Assembly: GCA_025361465.1 (NCBI GenBank) | Contig: JANYAG010000016.1 | Span: 1-10,451, forward strand | From: Gemmatimonadota bacterium | Lineage (GTDB): Bacteria > Gemmatimonadota > Gemmatimonadetes > Gemmatimonadales > GWC2-71-9 | Length of the DNA: 10,451 bases | Direction: 5' to 3' | Notes under the pieces: model-generated | Told to the model about the DNA's origin: nothing | What the model saw: the letters and a program-made list of their open reading frames with translations, nothing else | The model's database searches: none | Part shown: positions 1-9,843 of the stretch, piece by piece | How the letters are laid out: each line of letters opens with the position of its first letter | How positions within the stretch are numbered: the stretch's first letter is position 1 | Position numbers and translations under genes: made by a program

Positions 1-1141
1 TGATGGTGACATTGAGCAACTGGAGCATGGTCAGCGACGCCATCACCGACAGCGGCACCATCATCCCGATCGCCAGCGACATCCGCCAGTCCCGCAGGAA
101 GAGCAGGATCAACAGGATCGAGAGCACGCCACCGGCGACGATCTCCTGTGTCAGGTTCGACAGCGCGTCGCGGACAAACTGCGCCTGGGCCGCGACCACC
201 CGGATCTTCACGTCGGGGAACTGCTTTCGCAGCACGTCGAGTGCCTCCTGCAGCAGCCCGGTCACCTTGACGGTGTTGGCGCCGGCGTCCTTGTAGACCA
301 CCAGGCCCACCGCCAGGGCGCCATCGAGCCGCACGACGGTGCGCGGATCGGCGCTGGCCGGCGTGACCGTGGCGATGTCGGCCAGCCGGATGTTGCGACT
401 CGCCTGGCCGACCGGGATGTCGCGGATCTGCGCGGGATCACTCAACTCCGTGAGCGTGCGGACCGAGAAGCGATACTGGCCCCGGCGGATGGTGCCGCCG
501 GTGGCGTTGGTGTTGGCGTTGGTGATGGCGGTGGCGATGTCGTCCGGCGTGAGGCCAAGCGCCCGCGCCCGGTCGGGATCAACGTCGACGCGAATTTCGT
601 CGGTCGGATCGCCCACCACGGCCACGCTGGCGATGCCCTTGATCTGCTCGAGTTGCCGCGCGTGGACGTTCTCTGCCGTCCGGGCGACGGCGCGGAGATC
701 GCCAGGGCCGGTCAATGCCAGCACCGCGATCGGCCGCTCGCCGGGGTCGGAGGTGAGCAGCGTCGGGCGCGCGGCATCGTCGGGAATCTGCCCGCGCGCG
801 GCGTCGAGGCGTTCGCGCACCTGCAGCTGCGTCTTCTTCATGTCGGTGCCCCACGCAAACTTCAGCGTGGTGCTGCACTCGCCGTTGCGGCTCACCGAGC
901 GCATCTCGATCAACCCCGGCGTGGCGCCAACCGCCGCCTCGATCGGTTCGGCGACCAGGCGGGAGACTTCCTCGGCGGCGGCACCGGGGTAGATGGTGCG
1001 CACCGTCAGCACCGGCAGGGCGACGTCGGGGAGGAGCGAGACCGGCATCTGCCCCAGCGACACCGCCCCCAGGAGCACCAGGGCGAGGGTGGCGGCGACA
1101 GTGGTGACGGGGCGACGGAGGGCCGCACTGGCGAGGGACAC
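1..1141 (-). CDS. RND multidrug efflux permease (AcrB/ACR_tran family), N-terminal part
   Basis: This is the inner-membrane proton-driven pump of a tripartite efflux system. Only the first 380 codons are here; family members have about 1030 residues, so the rest lies beyond base 1. The reading frame is open throughout. It begins MSLASAALRRPVTTVVAATL, giving first transmembrane helix, and continues into the periplasmic porter domain (YPGAAAEEV, VEPIE-like VAEPIEAAV, then VSRNGECSTTLKFAWGTDM near residues 80-100). The second transmembrane segment follows FFLRDWRMSLAIG and ends at the window edge with MLQLLNVTI, a typical RND stretch. The proton-relay aspartates of TM4 are outside the window, so activity cannot be judged. 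The start is a GTG at 1141-1139 with a purine-rich site (GAGCGGGAAGG) just upstream. It lies 13 nt after the adaptor stop codon, so the two are co-transcribed. The substrate is unknown. Confidence 0.93.
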   Translation of the reverse strand, partial: MSLASAALRRPVTTVAATLALVLLGAVSLGQMPVSLLPDVALPVLTVRTIYPGAAAEEVSRLVAEPIEAAVGATPGLIEMRSVSRNGECSTTLKFAWGTDMKKTQLQVRERLDAARGQIPDDAARPTLLTSDPGERPIAVLALTGPGDLRAVARTAENVHARQLEQIKGIASVAVVGDPTDEIRVDVDPDRARALGLTPDDIATAITNANTNATGGTIRRGQYRFSVRTLTELSDPAQIRDIPVGQASRNIRLADIATVTPASADPRTVVRLDGALAVGLVVYKDAGANTVKVTGLLQEALDVLRKQFPDVKIRVVAAQAQFVRDALSNLTQEIVAGGVLSILLILLFLRDWRMSLAIGMMVPLSVMASLTMLQLLNVTI

Positions 1142-1154
1142 GGGGCCTTCCCGC

Positions 1155-2276
1155 TCAGTTGTTCGGGCCGTTCTCGCGCTTGGTCGTCAGGCTCACCGGA
1201 GCCTGATGCGTCAGCGTGAGATGGCCTTCAGTGAGGACGATGTCCCCGGGCTTGAGGGGAATCAGTCCCGTGGCACTGTCGGGCAGGACCTCGGTCTCGC
1301 GGGTGTTGCTGCGACCCGGCGTGATGTAGACCCACTCCGCACGCCCGTCGCGTACCACGAAGACGAGTGGTCGGCTCTCGCGTTCGACCAGTGCCTTGGT
1401 GGGAATGATGATCCGGTTGGGGAGCCGGTTCGCTTCCAGGCGGATGTCGGCGTACATCCCCGGGCGCAGCGTGCCGTCGCCCTTGATGCGGATCGCCGCG
1501 CGGCCAGCACGGGTGACCGAGTCGACCAGCGGCAGGATTGCCGCAATGGTGCCATGGACCAGCTTGTCGGGCATCGCCGCGACGGTGATCTGTGCGTCAC
1601 CGCCAACCCGCAGCAACGGGATGTCGTGCTCGAGCACCTGTGCTTCGACCCGCAGGTTGGTGAGATCGACGATCACGGCGACCTCAGTGCCCTGGCCGAT
1701 CCGGTCGCCGGCGGCCACGGTGACCTTCTCGATCACGCCGTCATATGGTGCGCGGACCGAGACATTCTTGAGCGCGAGCCGGGCGCGATCGACCGCGACG
1801 TTCGCCGATTCGAGTCCCGACTTGACGATGGCGTAGTTGCGCTTCGCGTCGGAAATCGGAATGCCACCGATGGAGTCCGGTTCGATCTCGACCCGGTAGT
1901 TCATTCGCGCTGTGGCGAGCTGGGCCTGGGCGTTGCGAAGGTCGAGCATCAGCGGCACCGAGTCGACCCGGACCAGTTCCTGTCCCTTGGTCACCTTGTC
2001 GCCCGCCCGTATCAGCACCGCCGTCACCGTCCCGCCTGTCTCGGCCTTGAGCGATGTCGTGGCATCGGTCCGGATTTGCCCCGTCGCGCTGACCGTGAGG
2101 ATCAGGTCGCCCTTCCGCACCGGTTCACCCACCACTGGCAGGGCGATGTTGCCGGCCGCCTTGAGGGAGTCCTGGGTGAGCGAATCGGGTCTCGTGGCAC
2201 CGGTCTTTCCCTTGCCACACGCCATCATGGCGGCCATGAGGGAAAGGAGAACTACGGAGGAGCGGACACGCGGCAT
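1155..2276 (-). CDS. RND efflux periplasmic adaptor (HlyD/MFP family), lipoprotein
   Basis: This is the membrane-fusion protein that links an RND pump to an outer-membrane channel. The product has 373 residues, normal for the family. It begins with a lipoprotein signal (MPRVRSSVVLLSLMAAMMAC; the Cys at 20 would be lipidated). Next come the first biotinyl/lipoyl half (about 78-106, ETGGTVTAVLIRAGDKV), an Ala/Arg-rich helical hairpin (about 110-170) and the second lipoyl half (about 172-203, VRAPYDGVIEKVTVAAGDRI). The beta-barrel and membrane-proximal domains follow (TLRPGMYADIRLEANRLP, IIIPTKALVER). The ATG at 2276 is preferred over in-frame codons up to 2384 because it gives the signal peptide directly and has AGAGG six bases upstream (2287-2283); the longer form would also overlap the end of the preceding gene. 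The permease gene starts 13 nt downstream. The lipobox is slightly unusual (Met at -3 and -2). Confidence 0.93.
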   Translation of the reverse strand: MPRVRSSVVLLSLMAAMMACGKGKTGATRPDSLTQDSLKAAGNIALPVVGEPVRKGDLILTVSATGQIRTDATTSLKAETGGTVTAVLIRAGDKVTKGQELVRVDSVPLMLDLRNAQAQLATARMNYRVEIEPDSIGGIPISDAKRNYAIVKSGLESANVAVDRARLALKNVSVRAPYDGVIEKVTVAAGDRIGQGTEVAVIVDLTNLRVEAQVLEHDIPLLRVGGDAQITVAAMPDKLVHGTIAAILPLVDSVTRAGRAAIRIKGDGTLRPGMYADIRLEANRLPNRIIIPTKALVERESRPLVFVVRDGRAEWVYITPGRSNTRETEVLPDSATGLIPLKPGDIVLTEGHLTLTHQAPVSLTTKRENGPNN

Positions 2277-2322
2277 GACGGGCCTCTGGGGATGATGCGA
2301 CGGGGCTAGTTCAATGTAACGC

Positions 2323-3388
2323 TCAACGAGGAGGTCGCTCGATCCGGTAGATCTTGATCGACTGGAGTCCGGCCGAGTCGTCATCCTCGATACGGTAGAC
2401 CCGATCGCGGGTCCAGAAGGTCAGAGAGACGTTGCGGAATGGCGCAGGGACCGCGCCGAGCAGGACGCCATCGGGGGAGAAGACATCGAAGGTGTCGCCA
2501 TCGCTCTTGGGGCCGGGTCGGATCACCCAGAAGTTGCCATTCCCATCGGAGACACATCGAGGTCCACGCCGGGTAGTTCCGCGGAATGTCGTCGAACCGG
2601 GCCACCGACTTGAGCATCGGGTTGTTCTTGATCGCTTGGTCGAATTCTTCCCGACGAATCGAGTCGGGGATCGGAAAGGTGCCTGCAACGGATGAGAAGA
2701 TTCGCAACGTGTCGAGACCTTTACGCGAGATGACGATCTCGTAGCGCGCCTGCTGGCCCCAGACGAAGTGTCCTGCTCGGTCGAAGGTGCGCTGCAATCC
2801 GGGCATCAGGGGGACACTCATGCTCATCCGGTTGTCCTTCTCGCGGACCCGCCAGCTCTTGACTTCGGGTTGTGGCGGAATGATGACGGTGTCGGCGACG
2901 CGACCGTCGGCGTGATAGCGGACGTAGCCTGCGCCGGCCAGAAAGCTCTTGCTGGTCGTGTCCGGACGCAGCATTCCGGGCACCGGAGTCCGTCCGCTGT
3001 CGTCGGCCGCGGCCGGCATCTGCCAGCAGCAGAGGGAAACCTAGCCATGGATCAGGGCGCCGTCGGGGGTGAATGCCTGGGTGCGCACCTGTCGCGGATC
3101 GTGGTGGTAGAGCGTATCGCGCCTGATCGTGAGAATGCCCCACTGCTGGAACTCACCCGGACCGCTGCCCTCTCGTCCGATCGTGCCGTTGAAGGTGCCG
3201 TCGGAGGCATAGACCTTGATCAGTGTCGGCTTGCGATCGAGGACGAAGATGCGCCCGCGACTGTCGACCACGATGCCGCCGGGCAGGGTATCGACCGTTG
3301 GCGGATTGAGCGTCGTGCCGGCGCCGCTGCTGCAGGCGGTCAGCGTCAACAGGGTGATCAGAGTTGGCCAGCGGACGGCTGAAAGCAT
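2323..3388 (-). pseudogene. broken six-bladed beta-propeller lipoprotein gene (copy 2)
   Basis: The original product was a secreted propeller lipoprotein of unknown role, NHL/TolB-like. It starts at the ATG at 3388-3386 with a lipoprotein signal (MLSAVRWPTLITLLTLTAC, then SSG). Blade sequence follows (GGIVVDSRGRIFVLDR, GTIGREGSGPGEF), up to DGALIHG, where a TAG stop lies at 3043-3041. The same frame resumes with MPAAADDSGRTPVPGM and runs to about 2555. From there the coherent C-terminus (SDGNGNFWVIRP, TFDVFSPDGVLLG, IKIYRIERPPR) is in another frame. Skipping one T near 2554, in a short TGTGT run, restores WTSM-VSDGNGNFWV. Around 3045-3018 a third frame gives ARFPSAAG, which fits the family better than the VSLCCWQ read in the main frame, so an insertion plus a compensating loss is likely there. 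It is paralogous to the gene at 3502-4421. Genuine decay is favoured over sequence error because the neighbouring enzymes are intact, but raw reads would decide. Confidence 0.8.
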
Positions 3389-3501
3389 CGGAACCCGTTG
3401 GGACGGGGAATAAGAGATTGATGCCTCGCGACCACCTACGGTTGCACGCGCTGTTCGTTACTCCGGGCAACGAGAGCGCTGGTGTCCTGCGTACTGCTCA
3501 C

Positions 3502-4421
3502 CTAGTTCGTCACGATACGATAGATCCTGATCCGCGGCAGATCGTTCGTGTCTGTGTCGATTACCCCGATCCGATCACCCATGAAGGTGATGTTCGGAGA
3601 GCTCCAGGTGAACGGTGCGTTGACACTTCCCAATGACCCGCCAAGGTGGGTGTAGACGTCGAATCGCGCAGCGCGGGCCGGATCGGGGTGCCAGTGCCAG
3701 TGCGTCGCGCGATGAGACGCACGGTGTCGCGCCCGGTCCGCGTGACGATCAACTGGTACTCTCTCGAGTTGCCATAGAACATCGTCCCATCCCGGAGCAT
3801 CGTCCTTGCGGTGAACGCGGCGTAGGGAATGCGATAGCTGGCCTGTCCGCCACCACTCGCAAACGTCCATTCCCCCTTGGCCGCGACGTCCGGCACGATG
3901 ATGGAATCGACCGCCTTGCCCAGGAGGGTGTATCGACGGAAGACTGATCCGCGGCCGTTGAATCCCTGGACCACCAGGTGCCCCGAAGCCGCCATGAGCG
4001 GCGGTTGGCAGCAGGACCCTGAATACGGTACGGCGAACGTCCGCACGCTCTTGCCGTCGAGGGTCATCACGTCGATGCGGTTGAGCTTCCCATCATGGAT
4101 CATGAGGGTGTCGTGAAACAACGTCGGCATCGGCTGGCGGTATTCGCCGGGCCCGGCTCCTGGGCGACCGATGTTGCGGATGAACCGCCCCGTCCGGTCA
4201 TACAGCCGCACGGTTGGTGCGTCCCGATCCGTGACGACAAGGCGACCATCAGTTGTCCGGAGGATTCCAGTGGGGTTGGCAAACTCCCCCGGACTTCCCT
4301 CGGTGGGCTGCATCGTGAACTCCAGCACGATCTTCGGCTGGGAGAGTTGGGCATTGGCCTGGTGCGGTGCCGCGAGCAGTGCCGGTGCGACTGCCATGGT
4401 GGCGCGGAGAAAGCGATTCAA
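3502..4421 (-). pseudogene. broken six-bladed beta-propeller secreted protein gene (copy 1)
   Basis: This is a paralog of the gene at 2323-3388, with the role unknown. From a TTG at 4421 it encodes a Sec-type signal peptide (MNRFLRATMAVAPALLAA, cleavage near ANA-Q). Propeller blades follow: ILRTTDGRLVVTDRDAPTVR, FIRNIGRPGAGPGEYRQP (about 80-97), DTLMIHDG, LDGKSVRTF. The frame is coherent to RDTVRLIARR (about base 3703). It then runs into unrelated residues and stops at 3561. The expected last blade is in another frame and ends at the TAG at 3504-3502: RFDVYTHLGGSLGSVNAPF, then PRIRIYRIVTN, matching copy 2 (FDVFSPDGVLLGAVPAPF, IKIYRI). Between these halves copy 2 has about 50 more residues, so a deletion with a frame change at about 3700 fits better than a one-base error. 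The junction lies in a CACTGG/CACTGG tandem. The TTG has only a weak ribosome site; the ATG at codon 9 would remove the charged start of the signal peptide. It lies 39 nt after the methyltransferase gene. Confidence 0.78.
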
Positions 4422-4460
4422 CTCAGCCCCCGGAAGGAGAGCGAACCTGATTGCTGGGTG

Positions 4461-5249
4461 CTACGAATCGCGCCGCAACCGCCAGGCATACAACACCACT
4501 GCCACCGCCGTCGCGAGGTTGAGGCTCGACACCGCCGGCTCCATTGGGATACGCAGCCGCGCATCGGCGCGTTTCAGCAGCGCGTCGCTGAGTCCCGAAC
4601 GCTCGGAGCCGAATGCGAGCACGGCATTCGCCGGAATCGATGCCGGCTGCAGCTCGTCACCATCCGGATCAATGGCAATCAGCGGCCGCCCGGCCAACGC
4701 ATACTCGTCGGTGCGCACCACCGGAATCGCGAAATGCAGGCCGGCCGAGCCACGAATAGAGTGCGGATGCCATGGATCGTGGCTGCCGGTGGTGAGCACG
4801 GCCGCGGCACCAGCTGCAGCTGAAACTCGCACCACCGCACCGATGTTGCCGAGATGCGACGGGGATTCAAGCAGCACCACCGGCGCATCATGGGAGAGGG
4901 CCTGCAGCATCTCGTGCGTGATCACCGGTCGGGCGGCCAGCGAGATCACGCCGGTTTCCTGATCACCTGGAGAACACTGTTCGAAGAGTTCGTACCGCAC
5001 GGCCTGAGCGTGCTCGGTGATGGTATCACGCACGTCGGGGGCGAGCTGCTCGGCGAGGAGCTCAAGTCCACCCAGATTGTGTGTCACCACCGCGTGAAGC
5101 GCAGCCTTGAAGCGGATCGCGTGCTTGAGGGCGTGGAACCCTTCCAGGACCGCGAGTTCAGGATCCCGCCTGGCGGCCTGAAAGCGGGAAATCAGCTGGT
5201 CCTGGCCGGATTCATCCATGGATTTCCCGGAGAGCGCGTTCACCCACAA
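4461..5249 (-). CDS. TrmH/SpoU family RNA 2'-O-ribose methyltransferase
   Basis: This is an S-adenosylmethionine-dependent SPOUT (knotted-fold) enzyme that methylates a ribose 2'-OH in tRNA or rRNA; the exact target cannot be read from sequence. It has 262 residues. The N-terminal part (to about 115) carries the substrate-binding-type sequence EGFHALKHAIRF (about 36-47). The catalytic domain shows the three family motifs in order: NIGAVVRVSAAAGA (135-148, with Asn135 and Arg141), LAFGSERSGLSDALL (211-225) and IPMEPAVSSLNLATAVA (234-250), which form the cofactor knot. Length and motifs are complete. The start is uncertain. TTG at 5249 has GGGAG six bases upstream; GTG at 5243 and ATG at 5219 (MDESGQDQL) are also possible and lose only residues outside known domains. 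It is the first minus-strand gene and is divergent from gcvT. Confidence 0.9.
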   Translation of the reverse strand: MWVNALSGKSMDESGQDQLISRFQAARRDPELAVLEGFHALKHAIRFKAALHAVVTHNLGGLELLAEQLAPDVRDTITEHAQAVRYELFEQCSPGDQETGVISLAARPVITHEMLQALSHDAPVVLLESPSHLGNIGAVVRVSAAAGAAAVLTTGSHDPWHPHSIRGSAGLHFAIPVVRTDEYALAGRPLIAIDPDGDELQPASIPANAVLAFGSERSGLSDALLKRADARLRIPMEPAVSSLNLATAVAVVLYAWRLRRDS

Positions 5250-5362
5250 ATCCTACTCCCACGGAGGTCTTTGGGCCAGAAACTCCGCGCCTGATCCGTT
5301 TATGTTACGGGGCTCGCGTGGTTCGACGCCGTTCTTCAGGCCTTATGTAGTGAGGATGATCC
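5250..5362. promoter_or_regulatory. divergent intergenic region between the methyltransferase gene and gcvT
   Basis: These 113 bases must hold the promoters of both the minus-strand methyltransferase gene and the plus-strand gcv operon. An AT-rich patch (GTTTATGTTAC, about 5307-5317) stands out in the GC-rich surroundings and may lie in a -10 region, but no good -35/-10 pair at normal spacing is visible in either direction. A GAGGA ribosome site (5352-5356) lies six bases before the gcvT ATG. I looked for the conserved pieces of a glycine riboswitch, which often precedes gcv genes, and did not find them; the space is also too short for a tandem aptamer. Confidence 0.4.
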
Positions 5363-6457
5363 ATGAACCAAACTGCCCTTGATGCCCGCCACCGTGCCCT
5401 CGGCGCCCGGATGGTACCCTATGCCGGCTGGGAAATGCCGGTCCAATACTCGGGAATTGTGGACGAACATCAGACCGTGCGCACCGCGGCCGGACTCTTC
5501 GACCTGACCCATATGGGCGAACTCTGGTTCGAGGGACCCGAGGCAGGGGCGGCGCTCGACTATGCCGTGCTCACCACGCCGAGCAAGATGCCGATCGGGA
5601 AGGCCCACTACTCGATGATCTGTACGCCAGAGGGCACGGTCATCGACGACCTGATCGTCTACCGGCTCGGTGAACAGCGCTGGATGGTGGTGGCGAATGC
5701 CTCCAACGTGGTCCCGGTGGTGGCGGCCATGAAGGAGCGGATCGCGAAGTTCAACGTGAAATTCGATGATGCGACGATGCGGACGTCACTGGTTGCAATT
5801 CAGGGCCCGCTTGCCGCCGAGATTCTTCAGCCATTCATCGACATCGACCTGAGCAAGGTGAAGTACTACTCGGGCCAGGAGACGCGTGCCTGCGGCGTTC
5901 CGGTGCTGTTGGCTCGCACCGGCTATACCGGCGAAGACGGCTTCGAGCTCTTTGTCGCCTGGGATGATGCCGTGCCGGTGTGGGACAAGCTGCTGGCCGC
6001 CGGTTTGCCAAAGGGGCTCAAGCCGGTCGGATTGGGCGCCCGCGACTCGCTCCGGCTTGAAGCCGGGATGCCGCTGTACGGCCAGGAGCTCTCGCGCGAC
6101 ACGACCCCGTTCGAGGCCGGACTGGGCCGGGTAGTGAAGCTCGACAAGCCGGGAGACTTCGTTGGCCGCGCCGCGCTGGAACGCGCCAAGGGCGCGCCCC
6201 GCAAGCAGCTGGTGGGATTGAAACTCACCGACCGGGGCATCGCACGGACCGGCTATCCCGTCTATCTTCCCGCCGCATCCGAAGCGTGTGGCAGCGTGAC
6301 CAGCGGGACGTCATCACCCACGCTTGGCTACTCGGTGGCGATGGCGTTCGTGCCGGTGGCGTCGTCGGCGGTGGGTACGGTGTTCGAGTTGGGAATTCGG
6401 AATCTGCGGGCAACAGCGACGGTGGTGCCGTTGCCCTTCTACAAGCGTTCGACCTGA
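5363..6457 (+). CDS. gcvT: glycine cleavage system T-protein (aminomethyltransferase)
   Basis: The T-protein takes the aminomethyl group held on the lipoyl arm of H-protein, transfers the one-carbon unit to tetrahydrofolate to give 5,10-methylene-THF, and releases ammonia. It acts in the cytoplasm. The 364 residues match the family length (E. coli 364). Visible conserved stretches are DEHQTVRTAAGLFDLTHMGE (about 34-53), VIDDLIVY (93-100, with the catalytic-region Asp equivalent to E. coli Asp101 at about 95-96), VANASN, RTGYTGEDGFELF, GLGARDSLRLEAGMPLYGQE and TSGTSSPTLGYSVAMA. The N-terminal folate-binding and C-terminal barrel domains are both complete. The ATG is chosen for its GAGGA site six bases upstream and its match to the family N-terminus. 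It is first in gcvT-gcvH-gcvP; the stop is 15 nt before gcvH. Confidence 0.97.
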   Translation: MNQTALDARHRALGARMVPYAGWEMPVQYSGIVDEHQTVRTAAGLFDLTHMGELWFEGPEAGAALDYAVLTTPSKMPIGKAHYSMICTPEGTVIDDLIVYRLGEQRWMVVANASNVVPVVAAMKERIAKFNVKFDDATMRTSLVAIQGPLAAEILQPFIDIDLSKVKYYSGQETRACGVPVLLARTGYTGEDGFELFVAWDDAVPVWDKLLAAGLPKGLKPVGLGARDSLRLEAGMPLYGQELSRDTTPFEAGLGRVVKLDKPGDFVGRAALERAKGAPRKQLVGLKLTDRGIARTGYPVYLPAASEACGSVTSGTSSPTLGYSVAMAFVPVASSAVGTVFELGIRNLRATATVVPLPFYKRST

Positions 6458-6472
6458 GTCAGGAGCGTCATC

Positions 6473-6847
6473 GTGGATATCCCGGGCAATCTCAAGTATT
6501 CCGACGAGCATGAGTGGATCGCCGCCGACGGCACCATGGGCATCACCGCGTTCGCGGTGGAGCAGATCGGTGACATCGTCTATGTCGAGCTGCCGCCTGT
6601 CGGCACCATCGTCGAAGCGACCAAGCCGTTCGGCGTGATCGAGTCGGTCAAGGCCGTGAGCGAACTGTTTGCACCCGCCTCGGGCAAGGTGGTGGCAATC
6701 AACACGTCCCTCGCCGACGCTCCCGAGACCGTGGCGTCCGACTGCTACGGGGCGGGATGGCTGGTCAAGATCGAGATGAGCAAGCCCGCCGAGGTCGCCG
6801 CGCTCAAAGACGCGGTGGCGTACGGCGCAATGATCGCGAGTCACTGA
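6473..6847 (+). CDS. gcvH: glycine cleavage system H-protein (lipoyl carrier)
   Basis: The H-protein is the small shuttle of the glycine cleavage system. Its lipoyl-lysine arm accepts aminomethyl from P-protein, presents it to T-protein and is reoxidised by the L-protein. It has 124 residues, normal for the family. The lipoylation site is Lys60 in GVIESVKAVSELFAP (54-68), within a complete lipoyl-type sandwich; the GDIVYVELP stretch before it is also characteristic. A GTG start at 6473 has AGGAG seven bases upstream (6461-6465) and gives the expected N-terminus (DIPGNLKYSDEHEW). It lies 15 nt after gcvT, so the two are surely co-transcribed. The lipoate must be supplied by lipoate-attachment enzymes encoded elsewhere. 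Confidence 0.97.
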   Translation: MDIPGNLKYSDEHEWIAADGTMGITAFAVEQIGDIVYVELPPVGTIVEATKPFGVIESVKAVSELFAPASGKVVAINTSLADAPETVASDCYGAGWLVKIEMSKPAEVAALKDAVAYGAMIASH

Positions 6848-6867
6848 GCACGATGGACGACTGACAC

Positions 6868-6891
6868 GACGGGGCCCTCGCGGGCCTCGTC
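6868..6891 (+). other. strong hairpin in the gcvH-gcvP spacer
   Basis: The arms GACGGGGCCC (6868-6877) and GGGCCTCGTC (6882-6891) pair over ten bases with one G-U, closing a four-base loop (TCGC). It sits in the 61-nt gap between the gcvH stop and the gcvP ATG and ends six bases before the gcvP ribosome binding site. There is no proper run of T after it (TGTTGTGG), so a full intrinsic terminator is unlikely. A role in partial attenuation, mRNA processing or differential stability of the operon transcript is possible but inferred. Confidence 0.6.
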
Positions 6892-6897
6892 TGTTGT

Positions 6898-6902
6898 GGA
6901 GG
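6898..6902 (+). promoter_or_regulatory. ribosome binding site fixing the gcvP start
   Basis: GGAGG lies six bases before the ATG at 6909. This favours 6909 over the in-frame TTG at 6894, which is upstream of the site, and over the ATG at 6903, which touches it. The resulting N-terminus, MRSTFVGRHIGP, matches the family. Confidence 0.75.
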
Positions 6903-6908
6903 ATGGCC

Positions 6909-9755
<2,847 letters not shown>

Positions 9756-9773
9756 CGCGCCCCCCTGACACTT

Positions 9774-9835
9774 CCCGGATTTGGGGATAGTTTTGGTCGG
9801 TATTCCCCACCTGCCCCCTGTTCCCCATTTCCGGG
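9774..9835. repeat. interrupted inverted repeat ahead of the DsrE-like gene
   Basis: The left arm CCCGGA-TT-TGGGG (9774-9786) matches the right arm CCCCA-TT-TCCGGG (9823-9835) as an 11-bp stem with a symmetric two-base mismatch. The 36-base interior is C-rich, and its TATTCCCC (9801-9808) could pair alternatively with GGGGATA (9783-9789). The right arm ends in the first three bases of the GGGAGG ribosome site of the downstream gene. It lies 18 nt after the gcvP stop. There is no T-run, so it is not a clear terminator. Confidence 0.5.
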
Positions 9836-9843
9836 AGGGTCTC

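Noticed and set aside
993..2309. A 438-codon plus-strand open frame
   Set aside because: It is antisense to the efflux adaptor and the start of the permease, both with clear family motifs. Its translation has no recognisable domain.
2277..2384. N-terminal extension of the efflux adaptor gene to a start at 2384
   Set aside because: The extra 36 residues are Arg/Ser-rich and overlap the end of the preceding gene, and they would bury the lipoprotein signal. The ATG at 2276 has its own AGAGG site.
2768..3382. A 204-codon plus-strand open frame
   Set aside because: It is antisense to the propeller pseudogene, whose minus-strand translation has lipobox and blade motifs. Nothing recognisable is in the plus-strand product.
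3394..3407. Small hairpin (CCCGT-TGGG-ACGGG) just before the start of propeller copy 2
   Set aside because: Five base pairs is easily expected by chance in GC-rich DNA and nothing links it to regulation.
4095..4823. Plus-strand open frames of 242 and 263 codons around 4095-4962
   Set aside because: They cross from one minus-strand gene into another and lie opposite the methyltransferase motifs. They have no domain of their own.
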